A stretch of 64,000 bases of DNA from Marinomonas hwangdonensis (GCF_003721245.1 NZ_RIZG01000005.1:186001-250000), one strand, 5' to 3'. Shown: positions 16,572 through 29,169, counted from the first letter of the stretch. Made by a program: numbers and translations. The notes: generated by a model from the letters alone, not told the origin.

Positions 16572-17777
16572 TCATTTCAAGGTTTTACTGAATTTGTGCC
16601 CATAACCCAACATCACCAAAGCGATAAACGAGAAGAGCACGAAACCACTCGCTAAAGGCACGGCAGTAAAATTGTAGAACTGACCAACCGAGGCCGACAG
16701 TACAATGGCAATAAGACTCGATAAAGAGGAAATCAATGAGGCGCCCAATCCAGCCATCTTCCCGAGTGGCTCCATCGCCATCGCATTCACATTACCAAAT
16801 ATCATACCTAAGCAAGCAAACATCACCATGCCTAATCCCATAAAAAGCGCAAACGGTGGCACCCCATCAAAAAACAGAGAAACAATAAGTAGCACACAAG
16901 AGGTCAATAACAAGACGCTCAGGGCGGAAACAACACAGGGCAACATGCCGACTCGCTGCACTATTTTACCATTTGAAAAACTGATGATGGACGACCCAAT
17001 TGCCAGCATGGCAAAAAAGAGCGGAAAGCGATTTCCCGTTTGATACACATCCTGAAAAATCGATTGTGCCGTGCTAATGTGCAGTAGCAAGCCCGCAAAA
17101 ATGCAACCTAACAATACAGTAAATGCCATGACATCCCGACGACCCACAATAATACGCACATCCGCCATTAAACGTTTTCGGTTAAGTGGGATGCGATTTT
17201 GTGGCGCCAAGGTTTCGGGTTGGCGAAAGAGCAACCAGCCGCCAGCCATCGCGGCCTGCATAATCAGTAACGCAAAAATCCAATGCCAATTTGCGACTTG
17301 AATCACCAGCTGCCCAATCGCAGGAGCAAGCAATGGCACCAACATAAACACCATCATCACAAACGACATAATACGGGCCATGTCAGCGCCCTTATATAGG
17401 TCTCGAACCAGTGCACGGGAAGCAATTTTCGGGCCTGCGACACCCAAACCTTGAATCATACGACCCAGTAAAAACACCTCAATAGAAGATGCTAACAAGG
17501 CAATAACAGCGCCCAATATATAAATACCGATGCCAATTAAAATGCTTTTTTTACGACCGATCGCATCCGACAAGGGACCAAAAATGATCTCACCAAACAC
17601 CATCCCCAAAATCATCGCTGACACTATCCACTGCGTCTGCTGATAATCCACAATCGCCAAGGATTCCGCTATAAGTGGAAACGCCGGCAGCATGGCATCC
17701 ATACTCAGCGCAGTAAGAGACATCATCAAAGCAAACAGTGCAATGAATTCTTTTTCTGGTAACTTTCTTGATTGCAT
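16572..17777 (-). CDS. Bcr/CflA-type MFS drug exporter
   Basis: A 401-residue major-facilitator protein with twelve predicted helices. The first helix begins EFIALFALMMSLTALSMDAM with the LPAFP block, and the loop 2-3 signature GPLSDAIGRKKSILIG is the MFS motif A; RMIQGLGVAGPKIASRALVRD is typical of Bcr/CflA drug/H+ antiporters. The ATG at 17777 gives the family-like start MQSRKLPEKEF; a TTG frame begins ten residues earlier. Substrate unknown. The MATE gene follows after 32 bases. Confidence 0.88.
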   Translation of the reverse strand: MQSRKLPEKEFIALFALMMSLTALSMDAMLPAFPLIAESLAIVDYQQTQWIVSAMILGMVFGEIIFGPLSDAIGRKKSILIGIGIYILGAVIALLASSIEVFLLGRMIQGLGVAGPKIASRALVRDLYKGADMARIMSFVMMVFMLVPLLAPAIGQLVIQVANWHWIFALLIMQAAMAGGWLLFRQPETLAPQNRIPLNRKRLMADVRIIVGRRDVMAFTVLLGCIFAGLLLHISTAQSIFQDVYQTGNRFPLFFAMLAIGSSIISFSNGKIVQRVGMLPCVVSALSVLLLTSCVLLIVSLFFDGVPPFALFMGLGMVMFACLGMIFGNVNAMAMEPLGKMAGLGASLISSLSSLIAIVLSASVGQFYNFTAVPLASGFVLFSFIALVMLGYGHKFSKTLK

Positions 17778-17847
17778 AGGTCTAAATCTTTCAAACTTGA
17801 TATACAAAACAGCCCATACTAATTAAACAGAACTGTTGTGTCGCCTC

Positions 17848-18828
17848 TTAATAAAATACATAGCGCGTAACTTGTCGATAAGTGTCTTCGGGCGCAAGTA
17901 AGATTGGCGGAAAGTGAGGCTGGTTTATCGCATCTGGCCAATGCTGTGCTTCAAGCGCAAGACCTGAGTAAGCCGATAAAACGCCTTGGTTAATATTTGA
18001 TTCGACATCTAGTTGGATATGACGACCGTCATAGATCTGTAATCCTGGCTCAGTGGTTTGATAATCAAGAGTTAGCCCAGTAATGGGCGCTTTAAGCGTC
18101 GCAACGGTTTGTAATGGACGGCGTCCAAGCGAAAGACAGAAGTTTGTATCAAGCCCGGGGTAATCGTCACGATTAATACGGCGTAACTGATTAAAATCCA
18201 AGGTGCTGCCTGCGGTTGGCGTCACTTCGCCTGTTGGAATTAACCCTGCATCGACTGGTAAGTAGTGGTCAGCGTGAATGCGGAGCTGATGATCCAAGAT
18301 AGAGCCTTTGCCATCAAGATTGACATAACTGTGGCCAGCAAAATTACAAATTGTGAGCTGATCCGTGGTTGCTGTGATTTCCATTTCCAATGTGGTATCG
18401 ATCAGACGGTAAAATACGTTGATAACCATGTTTCCTGGATAGCCCATTTCTCCGTCAGCTAGAGGCGTTTGCAGCTGAACCATGTCGTTCGTTTGCTCGA
18501 TGATAGACCAGTTTTTACTGCCTGTGCCTGCAGGGCCGCCATGTAGATGGTGGGCTTCAGGTAAAGTAGGCGGGAGTTGATAGGTTGTCCCATCGATTAA
18601 GGCATGCCCTTTATTGGTTCTGTTTGCTACTCGGCCGACAACCGCACCAAAGTATTTTGCTCCTTGAAGATAATCAGTCAGTTTGGGCGAACCTAGAACT
18701 AAAGAATGCTCGTAGCCATTTAAATAGACAGATTGAATGCTTGCGCCTAATGTCAAAATAGACACCTTGAGCTGGGCGTTATTTAGCATGATAGATTGAA
18801 TTTGGTTTAAATCTGGCGCTCTGTTCAC
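17848..18828 (-). CDS. galM: Aldose 1-epimerase (galactose mutarotase)
   Basis: A 326-residue cytosolic enzyme that interconverts alpha and beta anomers of sugars such as galactose. Seen: YFGAVVGRVANRTNKG, HHLHGGPAGTGSKNW, the substrate-site histidine in NFAGHSYVNLDGKG, and the likely general-base glutamate in SGLALEAQHWPD. Start is GTG with AAGGAT six to seven bases upstream. Immediately upstream lies a transporter terminator and the decayed tail of a sugar-binding protein, so galM was probably the last gene of a sugar-utilisation operon now mostly deleted. Confidence 0.92.
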   Translation of the reverse strand: MNRAPDLNQIQSIMLNNAQLKVSILTLGASIQSVYLNGYEHSLVLGSPKLTDYLQGAKYFGAVVGRVANRTNKGHALIDGTTYQLPPTLPEAHHLHGGPAGTGSKNWSIIEQTNDMVQLQTPLADGEMGYPGNMVINVFYRLIDTTLEMEITATTDQLTICNFAGHSYVNLDGKGSILDHQLRIHADHYLPVDAGLIPTGEVTPTAGSTLDFNQLRRINRDDYPGLDTNFCLSLGRRPLQTVATLKAPITGLTLDYQTTEPGLQIYDGRHIQLDVESNINQGVLSAYSGLALEAQHWPDAINQPHFPPILLAPEDTYRQVTRYVFY

Positions 18829-18849
18829 AGAAGTATCCTTTCAAATAAA

Positions 18850-18867
18850 CGGGAGCCGAAGCTCCCG
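18850..18867 (-). terminator. Hairpin terminator after the solute-binding-protein remnant
   Basis: CGGGAGC and GCTCCCG arms close a TTCG tetraloop when read leftward, followed by TTTATTT. It belongs to the leftward gene remnant, and still separates it from galM. Confidence 0.8.
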
Positions 18868-18896
18868 AAAGTGTAGATAGATCGCTATTGGATAAA

Positions 18897-19016
18897 TTAG
18901 ATATTTTCTAACAAGTCGTTAATACGATATTGCGCTGTTTTCAGTGCATCGTCTATTGATTTGTTACCACTAATCGCGGATCCCAACTCTTCACCAAGAA
19001 TATCTTGGATCGCAAA
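18897..19016 (-). pseudogene. Remnant of a sugar ABC transporter solute-binding protein
   Basis: On the minus strand about 39 codons read FAIQDILGEELGSAI then SGNKSIDDALKTAQYRINDLLENI and a stop. This is the typical C-terminal end of extracellular sugar-binding proteins (LGEEL(G/A)xALxGxKsxxxALxxAQ). An in-frame stop lies immediately before the remnant, and no start exists. The bases just upstream in another frame read LFYLIGMFWFFVN, which looks like a membrane segment and may be part of a permease gene joined by deletion. It is followed by its own terminator and by galM. Confidence 0.75.
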
Positions 19017-19195
19017 TTAACGAAGAACCAGAACATACCAATCAAATAGAATAAATGTTGTTTTTCATATCTTTTTCGGTATGCCGTCGAGTGAAACAAT
19101 AAAAGGCAAATAAGCGTATTAGCTGCTGCAGGGCACGCACAAATTTCGTATGATAATTTTACTGTGTATTTATGCCATTCATTCAGAAGGACTTT

Positions 19196-20785
19196 ATGGA
19201 ATTCACTTGGATTTTATTCGCGTTTGTTTGCGGCTTAGCCGTTAAAACAATCAATCTACCGCCACTCATTGGCTTCTTGCTCGCTGGTTTTTTACTCAAT
19301 TTTCTGGGCATGGAATCCAATAGCACCTTGGACACACTTGCTAACATCGGCATTACCTTGATGTTGTTTAGTATAGGTTTGAAGCTTCATGTTAAAGACT
19401 TACTCAAACCTGAAGTGTGGATAGGTACGCTCAGTCACATGGGCGTGTGGACGCTGATGTTTACGGGCATCGCCTTAGGTTTAGGGGCGTTGAGCTTACC
19501 GTATTTTGATGTCCTTGATTTTAAAACCGCGGCACTCTTAAGCTTTGGGTTGAGTTTTTCCAGTACCGTTTGCGTGATGAAACTTCTCGAGGAAAACGGC
19601 GAGCTGAGAACTCGTCATGGACAACTTGCGCTCGGCATATTGGTTATGCAAGACATAGTCGCGGTGGTATTTCTGGTCGCTGCAACGGGAGAGATTCCGT
19701 CTATCTGGGCGATTGGCTTGTTGGGGCTATTATTCCTGCGCCCCTTGATCAATAAGTTAGTTGATAAAGCGGGACACGGTGAAATGCTCCCTCTAACGGG
19801 TGTATTTTTAGCGCTGGGTGGGTATGAATTGTTTTATCTCGTCGGCGTCAAAGGCGACTTAGGTGCACTGGTATTTGGCATTTTGCTCGCGTCCCACCCA
19901 AAGGCAACAGAAATGAACAAGTCATTGATGAATTTTAAAGATTTATTTCTGATCGGATTTTTCTTATCCATTGGTTTTGCGGCGCTCCCAACGCTTAACA
20001 TGATTGGCATGAGCCTGATCATCACCTTAATCATTCTAATAAAATTTGCGCTTTTCTTTGTCTTAATGACAAAAATGAAGCTACGCGGCCGTACCTCTTT
20101 TCTGTCTTCTCTCATTCTCTCTAATTACAGTGAGTTTGGCTTAATAGTGGTTGCACTGAGTGTTTCTAATGGTTGGTTAGCGACAGAGTGGTTGGTTATT
20201 TTGGCCCTCGCGGTGTCTTTTTCCTTTGTCATTACCAGCATTATCTACCGTAAATCCCATCGTCTGTATCGCCGAAATAAAGAAGTTATCCGCCAGTTTG
20301 AAAGCCGACAATGTCTTCCTGAAGATGTTTTCGTACAACCCCAAAATGCCGATGTGCTGATTATCGGGCTGGGGCGCGTGGGCCGAGGAGCATTTGACTC
20401 TTTAAAAGGGTTGCTTGGAGATTCCGTCGCAGGAATGGACGCCGATCGAAACCGTATCAAGATCATGCGAGAAGCCAACGAAAACGTCTTTTACGGCGAT
20501 GGTGAGGACGCGGATATGTGGGAACGTTTTAATACCGATGGTATTCGCCTTGTGATGCTAGCGTTGCCCATTGCAGAGGACAGTACGAATATAGCCATAC
20601 AGCTGCGTAAGGCTAACTATACTGGCCAAATCGCTGCCATCGCGCGCTACCAAGACGAGCGAGACGTTCTCATCGCATCGGGTATCGACACGGTATTCAA
20701 CTTCTACACTGAAGCGGGTACGGGCTTTGCGGAAGAAAGTTTGGCGCTGATTCGGACAGCAGAAAATACAGCGGCGACAGCTTAA
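19196..20785 (+). CDS. CPA2-family cation:proton antiporter with TrkA-N domain
   Basis: A 529-residue inner-membrane antiporter with about twelve helices (residues 1-370, opening MEFTWILFAFVCGLAV) followed by a Rossmann TrkA-N domain (from about 385: ADVLIIGLGRVGRGAF) that binds NAD(H). This is the KefB/KefC/YbaL plan: K+ or Na+ exchange for H+, gated by nucleotide. Length is shorter than KefC and no TrkA-C domain follows. The ATG at 19196 with AAGGA six bases upstream is preferred to one eight codons earlier. It is monocistronic and ends at a strong terminator. The ion is unknown. Confidence 0.88.
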   Translation: MEFTWILFAFVCGLAVKTINLPPLIGFLLAGFLLNFLGMESNSTLDTLANIGITLMLFSIGLKLHVKDLLKPEVWIGTLSHMGVWTLMFTGIALGLGALSLPYFDVLDFKTAALLSFGLSFSSTVCVMKLLEENGELRTRHGQLALGILVMQDIVAVVFLVAATGEIPSIWAIGLLGLLFLRPLINKLVDKAGHGEMLPLTGVFLALGGYELFYLVGVKGDLGALVFGILLASHPKATEMNKSLMNFKDLFLIGFFLSIGFAALPTLNMIGMSLIITLIILIKFALFFVLMTKMKLRGRTSFLSSLILSNYSEFGLIVVALSVSNGWLATEWLVILALAVSFSFVITSIIYRKSHRLYRRNKEVIRQFESRQCLPEDVFVQPQNADVLIIGLGRVGRGAFDSLKGLLGDSVAGMDADRNRIKIMREANENVFYGDGEDADMWERFNTDGIRLVMLALPIAEDSTNIAIQLRKANYTGQIAAIARYQDERDVLIASGIDTVFNFYTEAGTGFAEESLALIRTAENTAATA

Positions 20786-20801
20786 AATAAGCCATCACTA
20801 C

Positions 20802-20838
20802 AAAAAAGCCATGCTAGTCACCTAGCATGGCTTTTTTT
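20802..20838. terminator. Terminator shared by the antiporter and DUF6435 genes
   Basis: GCCATGCTAG / CTAGCATGGC stem with a TCAC loop, flanked by A6 on the left and T8 on the right; works in both directions. Confidence 0.93.
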
Positions 20839-20849
20839 TATTTATCTCG

Positions 20850-21020
20850 TTATGCAGATCTAGCTTCATCTATCTTGGCTTTGACTGCTTCGGCTTTTTC
20901 GGTCAGTTCCGAATAGAGTCGGATGTCGCCACCGCGTTGAGCTTGCATGGCTTTTTCGAGTAGTTCGCCATATTCTTTATCGAGTTTTTTAATTGGGTCG
21001 GATTTTAGAAAAGAGAACAT
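20850..21020 (-). CDS. DUF6435 small protein
   Basis: A 56-residue reading frame, too short for most gene finders, starting MFSFLKSDPIKKLDKEYGEL and ending in KAKIDEARSA. The start FLKSDPxKKLxKxY, a helical AMQAQRGGDIRLYSEL centre and an Ala/Glu-rich end match the DUF6435 family, found widely in marine gammaproteobacteria and without known function. It is predicted to be a soluble, mostly helical, charged protein. It is alone between terminators of the antiporter and gltBD. A weak purine stretch precedes the ATG. Confidence 0.75.
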   Translation of the reverse strand: MFSFLKSDPIKKLDKEYGELLEKAMQAQRGGDIRLYSELTEKAEAVKAKIDEARSA

Positions 21021-21106
21021 AAATGAGCCTATTGCTGTGGGTTAATGGTGTTCATACGGACTCTATTCGAGTTTAGATCCTTTTATTCTTGCGAATCACT
21101 AAAACA

Positions 21107-21141
21107 AAAACGCCAACCAGATTGTCTCTGATTGGCGTTTT
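21107..21141 (-). terminator. Terminator of the gltBD operon
   Basis: AAAACGCCAA and TTGGCGTTTT arms with an additional inner CAGA/TCTG pairing; leftward it ends in a T-run, as expected after gltD. Confidence 0.85.
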
Positions 21142-21171
21142 GATTTTTTAGACATAAAGCGCTATTCGCAC

Positions 21172-22599
<1,428 letters not shown>

Positions 22600-22716
22600 C
22601 TATCTCCTCGGCTGCCTGTAAACAAGCAGCACTTCTCTCAAATGGGTCAGACTGATTCGTTCTTGGTGCGGATTGCTGATCACCTGTCACACAACCCAGC
22701 ACCATAACCATGTATT

Positions 22717-25700
22717 TTATTCCGGACGTTGACGAGTGTTCGCCAAGAGCGCACCTAAACTGGCGGCTTTGGGTTTCACTAGCCAGAACTTGCCAATGTA
22801 GTCATAGAAGTTTTCTAAGATCTCATGGCCCCATTCGCTGTCTGTTTCTCGCACGTATTCTTCGATCACAGAGCGAAGGTGTGAACGGTATTCTTCGGTT
22901 AACTCGGTACCAATGCGGTGGATTTCCACCAGCTCGTGATTGTATTTATCCACGAAGGTACGATCCAGATCGAGCACGTAAGCGAAACCGCCTGTCATGC
23001 CAGCGCCAAAGTTGTAACCTGTGTTACCTAACACGGTGACCATACCGCCGGTCATGTATTCACAACAGTGATCGCCCGCGCCTTCAATAACCGTATGGGT
23101 GCCCGAGTTGCGTACAGCAAAACGTTCACCAGCGGTACCCGCCGCAAACAATTTACCGCCAGTGGCACCGTATAAACAGGTGTTACCAATAATGGCAGAA
23201 TCTTGTGACTTAAAGTGTGAGCCACGTGGTGGACGAATGACCAGCTTACCGCCTGTCATACCTTTACCAACGTAATCGTTCGCATCACCTTCTAGGTACA
23301 TGTTTAAACCGCCTGCGTTCCATACACCGAAACTTTGACCAGCTGTACCCGTCAGCTTCAAGGTTAATGGCACGTCAGACATACCTTGGTTACCGTAACG
23401 CTTCGCGATCTCACCAGACAAACGGGCACCGATAGAGCGATCACAGTTAGTCACCGTAAACTCGAACTCACCGCCTTCTTTCTCTTCGATCACCTCTTTC
23501 ACTGTCTCCCACATTTTCAGCGCTAATAGGCCTTTATCATGAGGTGGGTTAAGTGGTGTGACACAGTATTGTGGTTTGTCCGCTGGGATCAGGTCGTTGT
23601 TTAAAATAGGAGACAGATCCAGGTTGCGTTGTTTATCGGTCTCACCCGGTAACAATGCCAATAGATCTGTACGGCCAATCAAGTCTTGTAGACGAGATAC
23701 GCCAAGCTTCGCAAGCCACAAGCGCGTGTCTTTCGCCATGAACAAGAAGAAATTCTTGATCATTTCAACGGTACCAATAAAGTGATCGTCCCGCAGACCT
23801 TGGTCTTGTGTCGCAACCCCTGTCGCACAGTTATTCAAGTGACAAATGCGCAGGAATTTACAGCCCATGGCCACCATAGGCGTAGTACCAAAACCAAAGC
23901 TTTCCGCGCCTAAAATAGCGGCTTTAACCACATCTAGGCCAGTTTTTAGTCCACCGTCTGTTTGCAGACGAATTTTGCCACGAAGATCATTGGAGCGAAG
24001 CGCTTGTTGCGCTTCTGCTAAACCCAATTCCCAAGGCGAACCCGCATGACGAATAGAGGTGATTGGTGATGCCGCAGTCCCCCCATCGTAACCAGAGATA
24101 GTAATTAAGTCCGCGTAGGCTTTCGCCACACCCGCCGCAACGGTTCCCACACCCGGTTCAGAAACCAGTTTTACTGACACTAACGCCTCTGGGTTGACTT
24201 GTTTCAAATCGAAAATCAGCTGAGCTAAATCTTCTATTGAGTAAATGTCGTGGTGAGGTGGTGGTGAAATCAGGGTCACACCAGGAACAGCATAACGCAG
24301 ACGCGCAATCAAACCGTTCACTTTACCACCAGGTAACTGACCGCCTTCACCGGGTTTTGCCCCTTGTGCGACCTTAATTTGCAACACTTCAGCATTCACC
24401 AGATATTCTGGCGTTACACCGAAACGACCAGAGGCAATTTGTTTGATCTTAGAGCGGCGCTCTGTTCCATGACGAGCTGGGTCTTCCCCACCTTCACCAG
24501 AGTTAGAACGACAGCCGAGTTCATTCATCGCTTGCGCCAAAGCTTCATGGGCTTCTGGCGACAAGGCACCTAATGACATACCCGCGGAATCAAAACGCGG
24601 CAAGATGCTTTCAATGGATTCTACATCGTCCACAGAAATGGCTTTGGCTTTCTCAGACAAGGCAAACAAATCACGCAACATAGACGCTGGACGCGTATTA
24701 ACCAACTCCGCGTATTTGGTGAAGTCCTCAAACTTACCACTGCCCACTGCCGTTTGCAGATTGCGCACTACGTCTGGGTTAAACGCGTGGTATTCCGCGT
24801 TATGAACGTATTTTAAGTAACCGCCATGCTGAATGGGTTTGCGCAATTTCCATGCGTTGCTTGCGATTGTCGCTTGCTCACGTTGAAAATCTTCAAATTT
24901 TGCGCCCTTGATACGATTGGCTACCCCTTTGAAACAAAGATCCACAACAGCGTTATCCAAACCAATGGATTCGAACAGCTGCGCACCTCGGTAGGATGCC
25001 ATAGTCGAAATACCCATCTTAGATAGGATCTTCATCAGGCCTTTATTGATGCCTTTGCGATATTTAGAGTGGCACGCTATGGGGTCACCTAATACTTCGC
25101 CTTTATCGATCATGTCGTTGATTAATCGATAAGACAAATAAGGGTAAACCGCTGTCGCACCAAAGCCTAATAGGACAGCAAACTGATGAGGATCACGAGC
25201 AAAACCCGTGTCTGCAATGATATTGGAATCACAGCGTAAACCCACATCAGACAAATGGTGATGCACCGCTCCAACGGCCATAGGCGCTGGAATAGGAAGA
25301 TGGCCTTTCTCAATATCACGGTCAGTTAAGACAACCATGACAGCACCATTTCGCACCACATCTTCTGCACTAACCTGCAAATTTCTGATGGCTTGCTCAA
25401 GAGAAACGTCTTCTGGATTATAATTGGTGTTCAAACGCACCAAACGGAAGCGATGATCCTCTAATGCCAGTAAACGGCTGTATTTGCGTGGCGACAATAC
25501 CGGCGAAGACATGATAATACGATTGGCGTGCTTAGGCGTTTCTTCAAATAAGTTTCGCTCAACCCCGATGCAGGTTTCCAATGACATAACGATAGATTCA
25601 CGTAATGGATCTATTGGGGGGTTGGTGACCTGAGCAAACTTCTGACGGAAATAGTCTGTCAAAGGACGTGTCTGACTCGACATCACGGCCATGGGCGTAT

Positions 25701-27168
25701 CATCCCCCATGGAACCAACGGCTTCGTGACCACTTTCAGCCAAGGGACGGAAAATCTGCTCGCGCTCTTCAAAAGACACCTGAAACATCTTTTGATACAC
25801 CAACATCTCGTCCTTGGTAAAAGGAATAAATTCTTGCGTGGATTCTTCCAGCAGCGATTCAACACGAATGGCTTCTTGCTTCAGCCATTTTTTATAAGGA
25901 TGAAGGGACTTCAGACGGTTATCAATGTCTTGGGTGTGCAGCATTTTACCAGTTTGTGTGTCGATCACCAGCATTTGACCTGGTCCTACACGACCTTTTG
26001 CTACGACATCTTGAGGCTTATAATCGTATGTTCCAATTTCAGACGCCAAGGTAATGAAACCATTTTTGGTCACTACCCAACGAGCAGGACGCAAGCCGTT
26101 ACGATCCAGCATACAGATAGCATGACGACCATCCGTCATAACCAAACCGGCTGGGCCATCCCAAGGCTCCATGTGCATGGAGTTGTATTCGTAAAATGCA
26201 CGCAACTCCGAGTCCATGTTTTCTACGTTTTGCCATGCTGGTGGAATAATCAAACGCGCCGCACGGAATATGTCCATCCCCCCAGTGACCAAAACTTCTA
26301 ACATGTTATCCATAGAAGAAGAGTCGGATCCCGTAAGGTTTACCAAAGGCTGTAAATTTTGTAGTTCAGGTATTAAAGGCGAACGCAACTTATTGGCACG
26401 CGCCAAGGCCCAGTTACGGTTACCTTCTATGGTATTGATCTCACCGTTGTGTGCCAACATGCGAAATGGCTGAGCAAGTGGCCATTTTGGCAAGGTGTTC
26501 GTCGAGAAACGTTGATGAAACACACAAATAGCGGTCTGCAGTTTTTCATTGCCCAAATCTTTGTAAAAAGAGGGCAAATCTACTGGCATCATTAAGCCTT
26601 TGTAAGACAATACTCTGTCTGACAAGGAACACACATAGAAATTTTCATAGTGTGCCAAAGCGATTTCTGTCTGACGACGAGCCACAAATAAACGCGTCGC
26701 AAACGTACGAGCGTCCATTCGATTGCTGTCAATGAACACTTGCTCAATACGCGGCAAACACTCTTCCGCAATACGGCCAAGGCAAGACGAATCAGTTGGC
26801 ACTTCTCGCCAACCAACCACATTGAGCGCCTGATCTTGCAATTGCTTGGTCAGTTCGTTGCGCTGTTCTTCTGCTCGCGCTTCATCTTGATCCAAAAACA
26901 CCATGCCAATGCCGTACAAGTCCGACAAGGTGTGTTGAAATAAATTGATTGCTTCGTTGCGCAAAAACGCATCCGGCTTCTGAATTAAAAGACCACAACC
27001 GTCACCCGTTTTTCCATCAGCGGCAATACCACCGCGGTGCGTCATACTTGTCAAAGATTGGATCGCTGTTTTTAATAAATCATGGCTTGGATTGCCTTCC
27101 ATATGAGCAATTAAACCAAAGCCACAGTTGTCTTTGAACTCGCCAGGACGATAAAGGCCTGCATTCAT
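22717..27168 (-). CDS. gltB: Glutamate synthase (NADPH) large subunit
   Basis: A 1483-residue enzyme that makes two glutamates from 2-oxoglutarate and glutamine. Domains in order: glutamine amidotransferase with Cys15 ([11 protein letters not shown], the N terminus after processing), central domain, FMN/synthase domain carrying the [3Fe-4S] cysteines in [19 protein letters not shown], and the C-terminal beta-helix with [14 protein letters not shown] and [11 protein letters not shown]. Full length for the family. It leads the gltBD operon. With aroB, aroK and damX upstream it sits in the conserved gammaproteobacterial gene order. Confidence 0.98.
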   Translation of the reverse strand: MNAGLYRPGEFKDNCGFGLIAHMEGNPSHDLLKTAIQSLTSMTHRGGIAADGKTGDGCGLLIQKPDAFLRNEAINLFQHTLSDLYGIGMVFLDQDEARAEEQRNELTKQLQDQALNVVGWREVPTDSSCLGRIAEECLPRIEQVFIDSNRMDARTFATRLFVARRQTEIALAHYENFYVCSLSDRVLSYKGLMMPVDLPSFYKDLGNEKLQTAICVFHQRFSTNTLPKWPLAQPFRMLAHNGEINTIEGNRNWALARANKLRSPLIPELQNLQPLVNLTGSDSSSMDNMLEVLVTGGMDIFRAARLIIPPAWQNVENMDSELRAFYEYNSMHMEPWDGPAGLVMTDGRHAICMLDRNGLRPARWVVTKNGFITLASEIGTYDYKPQDVVAKGRVGPGQMLVIDTQTGKMLHTQDIDNRLKSLHPYKKWLKQEAIRVESLLEESTQEFIPFTKDEMLVYQKMFQVSFEEREQIFRPLAESGHEAVGSMGDDTPMAVMSSQTRPLTDYFRQKFAQVTNPPIDPLRESIVMSLETCIGVERNLFEETPKHANRIIMSSPVLSPRKYSRLLALEDHRFRLVRLNTNYNPEDVSLEQAIRNLQVSAEDVVRNGAVMVVLTDRDIEKGHLPIPAPMAVGAVHHHLSDVGLRCDSNIIADTGFARDPHQFAVLLGFGATAVYPYLSYRLINDMIDKGEVLGDPIACHSKYRKGINKGLMKILSKMGISTMASYRGAQLFESIGLDNAVVDLCFKGVANRIKGAKFEDFQREQATIASNAWKLRKPIQHGGYLKYVHNAEYHAFNPDVVRNLQTAVGSGKFEDFTKYAELVNTRPASMLRDLFALSEKAKAISVDDVESIESILPRFDSAGMSLGALSPEAHEALAQAMNELGCRSNSGEGGEDPARHGTERRSKIKQIASGRFGVTPEYLVNAEVLQIKVAQGAKPGEGGQLPGGKVNGLIARLRYAVPGVTLISPPPHHDIYSIEDLAQLIFDLKQVNPEALVSVKLVSEPGVGTVAAGVAKAYADLITISGYDGGTAASPITSIRHAGSPWELGLAEAQQALRSNDLRGKIRLQTDGGLKTGLDVVKAAILGAESFGFGTTPMVAMGCKFLRICHLNNCATGVATQDQGLRDDHFIGTVEMIKNFFLFMAKDTRLWLAKLGVSRLQDLIGRTDLLALLPGETDKQRNLDLSPILNNDLIPADKPQYCVTPLNPPHDKGLLALKMWETVKEVIEEKEGGEFEFTVTNCDRSIGARLSGEIAKRYGNQGMSDVPLTLKLTGTAGQSFGVWNAGGLNMYLEGDANDYVGKGMTGGKLVIRPPRGSHFKSQDSAIIGNTCLYGATGGKLFAAGTAGERFAVRNSGTHTVIEGAGDHCCEYMTGGMVTVLGNTGYNFGAGMTGGFAYVLDLDRTFVDKYNHELVEIHRIGTELTEEYRSHLRSVIEEYVRETDSEWGHEILENFYDYIGKFWLVKPKAASLGALLANTRQRPE

Positions 27169-27627
27169 ACACCAACTCCCACAGTTGAAACGTAAAAAAT
27201 AACTCTTAGATATAAATCGGCTAGTTAGATGGCGGGGGTAAAAAATGTGAGCGGTAAGAAATTCTCTTTAAGAATGACTACCATTTCCCCAATATGCCAT
27301 CAAAATTGGAAAATCATACTACCCCGACGAAGGGAACTACTCAAATCGACTTAGGCCTAGGTTATGTTATTTTGGCGTTTTTTAGAGGGGGTTTAGCGTC
27401 ATATAATCAGGACTTAGAGGATTTTCTACGGCTGGGGTTTTTGCAAACAGAAATTTCCACTGTTCATTGAGGTTTTTCAGAGGAATACAGTGATTTTTAC
27501 CAAATAAAGCAAAAACTCGAATAAAACGGCATAATGCGGCACTTTTACCGCACTAAATCCTGCTTTTACAGCCCGAAGAACCGTTTAATCCACTCAGTAT
27601 CCAAACTAAATGACAGCCTATTTTGGT
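27169..27627. other. Intergenic region before gltB, downstream of damX
   Basis: 459 bases with no convincing gene. The half nearest gltB must carry its promoter; the rest is AT-rich with several homopolymer runs. A short GCGG/CCGC hairpin near 27536-27552 could weakly end the damX transcript. I recognise no Lrp, NtrC or riboswitch element with confidence. Confidence 0.5.
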
Positions 27628-29169
27628 TTATTGAGCCTTTTGGATGTCGCCTTGTATACCACGAGCGCTTCTCGCCCAAGGGTTTAAACTACGCAGGTCC
27701 TCAGGCAGAGACTCGGCGGCGGCGATGGCTTCACTCCGGTTTCGGTAAATACCATAAACCACGACAAACCAATCTTTGTCATTGTGTTTTGACTTGAAGT
27801 AGCCAAATGAGTCCACACTGCCTTGATCCCGAATAAACTCTCGAACGGTATTTTGGTTATGAGTTCCTAACAACTGTAAAGTGTAACGATTCGGGTTTTG
27901 CGACAACCACCATTGTGTTTTATCAAATCTATCTGGCGTAACGGCAGGCGTGCTTGGCACTACTGGAGCGGGCGGTGTGGGCGCTACGGGGGCCGCTTGG
28001 TTTGATGCAATGGGCGCTTCGGAGCGAATCGGCGCCGAGGGGATCGCTGGGGTGGTCATAGAAGGACGTGGCGCTGCTTGGCTCTCAGACATACTGATCG
28101 GAGGTACCGACGTACCTGCAGGAATAGGAGGCAATATAATTTCGCCTTCTTGACCAATTCGGCGCTGCATAGCGTCCATTCGAGCGAGCGTTTCAGCGGA
28201 GGATTGCCCCTGTCTGGGCGCCAACGGGATAGCATTGCCGGTTCTGTTGTTTGCAACACTGGTATTAGAAGTACTGGATTGGTCGGAAAACAAAACGGCG
28301 ACTAGAATCCCCAACATGACCAATGACAACAAAGCCATATGCGCCAGTGGAAACCCCATTGCTAAATTCAAGCGAAATGCCGATTTCTCAGGTTTATTGC
28401 CATTGCCCATCATAGTCTGGGCAATTTGATTGATCCGACCGGGATATCCTCCCGATTCTTGATGGATTTGTTTCACCTGTTTGTCATTAAACGGTAAATT
28501 GATCCCGCCTCCTACCGCACGGACACGGTGCAACAGGTAAGCACGAGTTTGCTCTAACGAGTAAGGCGCAAGCGTAAAGGAATGACTTAATTGCTCATAA
28601 CGAGAACGCTGATAAGCATCTAAATTGCGAGAAAGTGAATACTCACTAAACAAAACTACATGAGGAACCGTTTGGCTTTCTGTTGCCAAAGACATCATGT
28701 CAAGCAGCATACTGACCGCGTCTGTGTTTAGCTCCTGAGCATTATCAATAAGCACTAAGGTCGACTGCCCTTTCTGATCCAGATCGTGAGAAAGTTTCAG
28801 CAAAGGACCAAATGTGGTTTCATTGGGTGGTTGTGTAAAATGACCAGCAAACCCCACATAAATGGCTTGTAGCAGCTGTCCTGCGGTCATCAACATAGTG
28901 GCTTTAACGTGACTCACCACTGTGGTGTCATCTTGATGCCGAGCAAATTCCATTAAAAAGCGGCTTTTCCCACTGCCCTGTGGCCCTTGTACAACAGACA
29001 ATAAACTGCTGTAGCGACTCAAATGCTCCAGTAAGGCCAGCTGCTGATTACCTTCTTCACTGGCGAAATAAGCAGAACCGTCTTTCGAGCCGAAAGGATC
29101 CCTCAGCGTCGCCTTTGGGGGCTGATTGAGCGCATCCTCAAGATCAAACTGGAAGTCTGGCTTAGACAT
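27628..29169 (-). CDS. damX: DamX-like AAA ATPase with SPOR domain
   Basis: A 513-residue protein. The N-terminal cytosolic part (about 30-260) is an AAA-type ATPase with Walker A QGPQGSGKSRFL and Walker B TLVLIDNAQEL; a transmembrane segment follows (about 277-295, MALLSLVMLGILVAVLF), then a Pro/Ala/Ser-rich periplasmic linker and a C-terminal SPOR domain (about 425-510) that binds denuded peptidoglycan at the septum. It fits DamX-type cell-division proteins of this locus, which influence septation. It lies directly after aroB (89 bases), in the aroK-aroB-damX order seen across gammaproteobacteria. Enteric DamX lacks the ATPase part; that variant is common in Pseudomonas-like genera. Confidence 0.87.
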   Translation of the reverse strand: MSKPDFQFDLEDALNQPPKATLRDPFGSKDGSAYFASEEGNQQLALLEHLSRYSSLLSVVQGPQGSGKSRFLMEFARHQDDTTVVSHVKATMLMTAGQLLQAIYVGFAGHFTQPPNETTFGPLLKLSHDLDQKGQSTLVLIDNAQELNTDAVSMLLDMMSLATESQTVPHVVLFSEYSLSRNLDAYQRSRYEQLSHSFTLAPYSLEQTRAYLLHRVRAVGGGINLPFNDKQVKQIHQESGGYPGRINQIAQTMMGNGNKPEKSAFRLNLAMGFPLAHMALLSLVMLGILVAVLFSDQSSTSNTSVANNRTGNAIPLAPRQGQSSAETLARMDAMQRRIGQEGEIILPPIPAGTSVPPISMSESQAAPRPSMTTPAIPSAPIRSEAPIASNQAAPVAPTPPAPVVPSTPAVTPDRFDKTQWWLSQNPNRYTLQLLGTHNQNTVREFIRDQGSVDSFGYFKSKHNDKDWFVVVYGIYRNRSEAIAAAESLPEDLRSLNPWARSARGIQGDIQKAQ

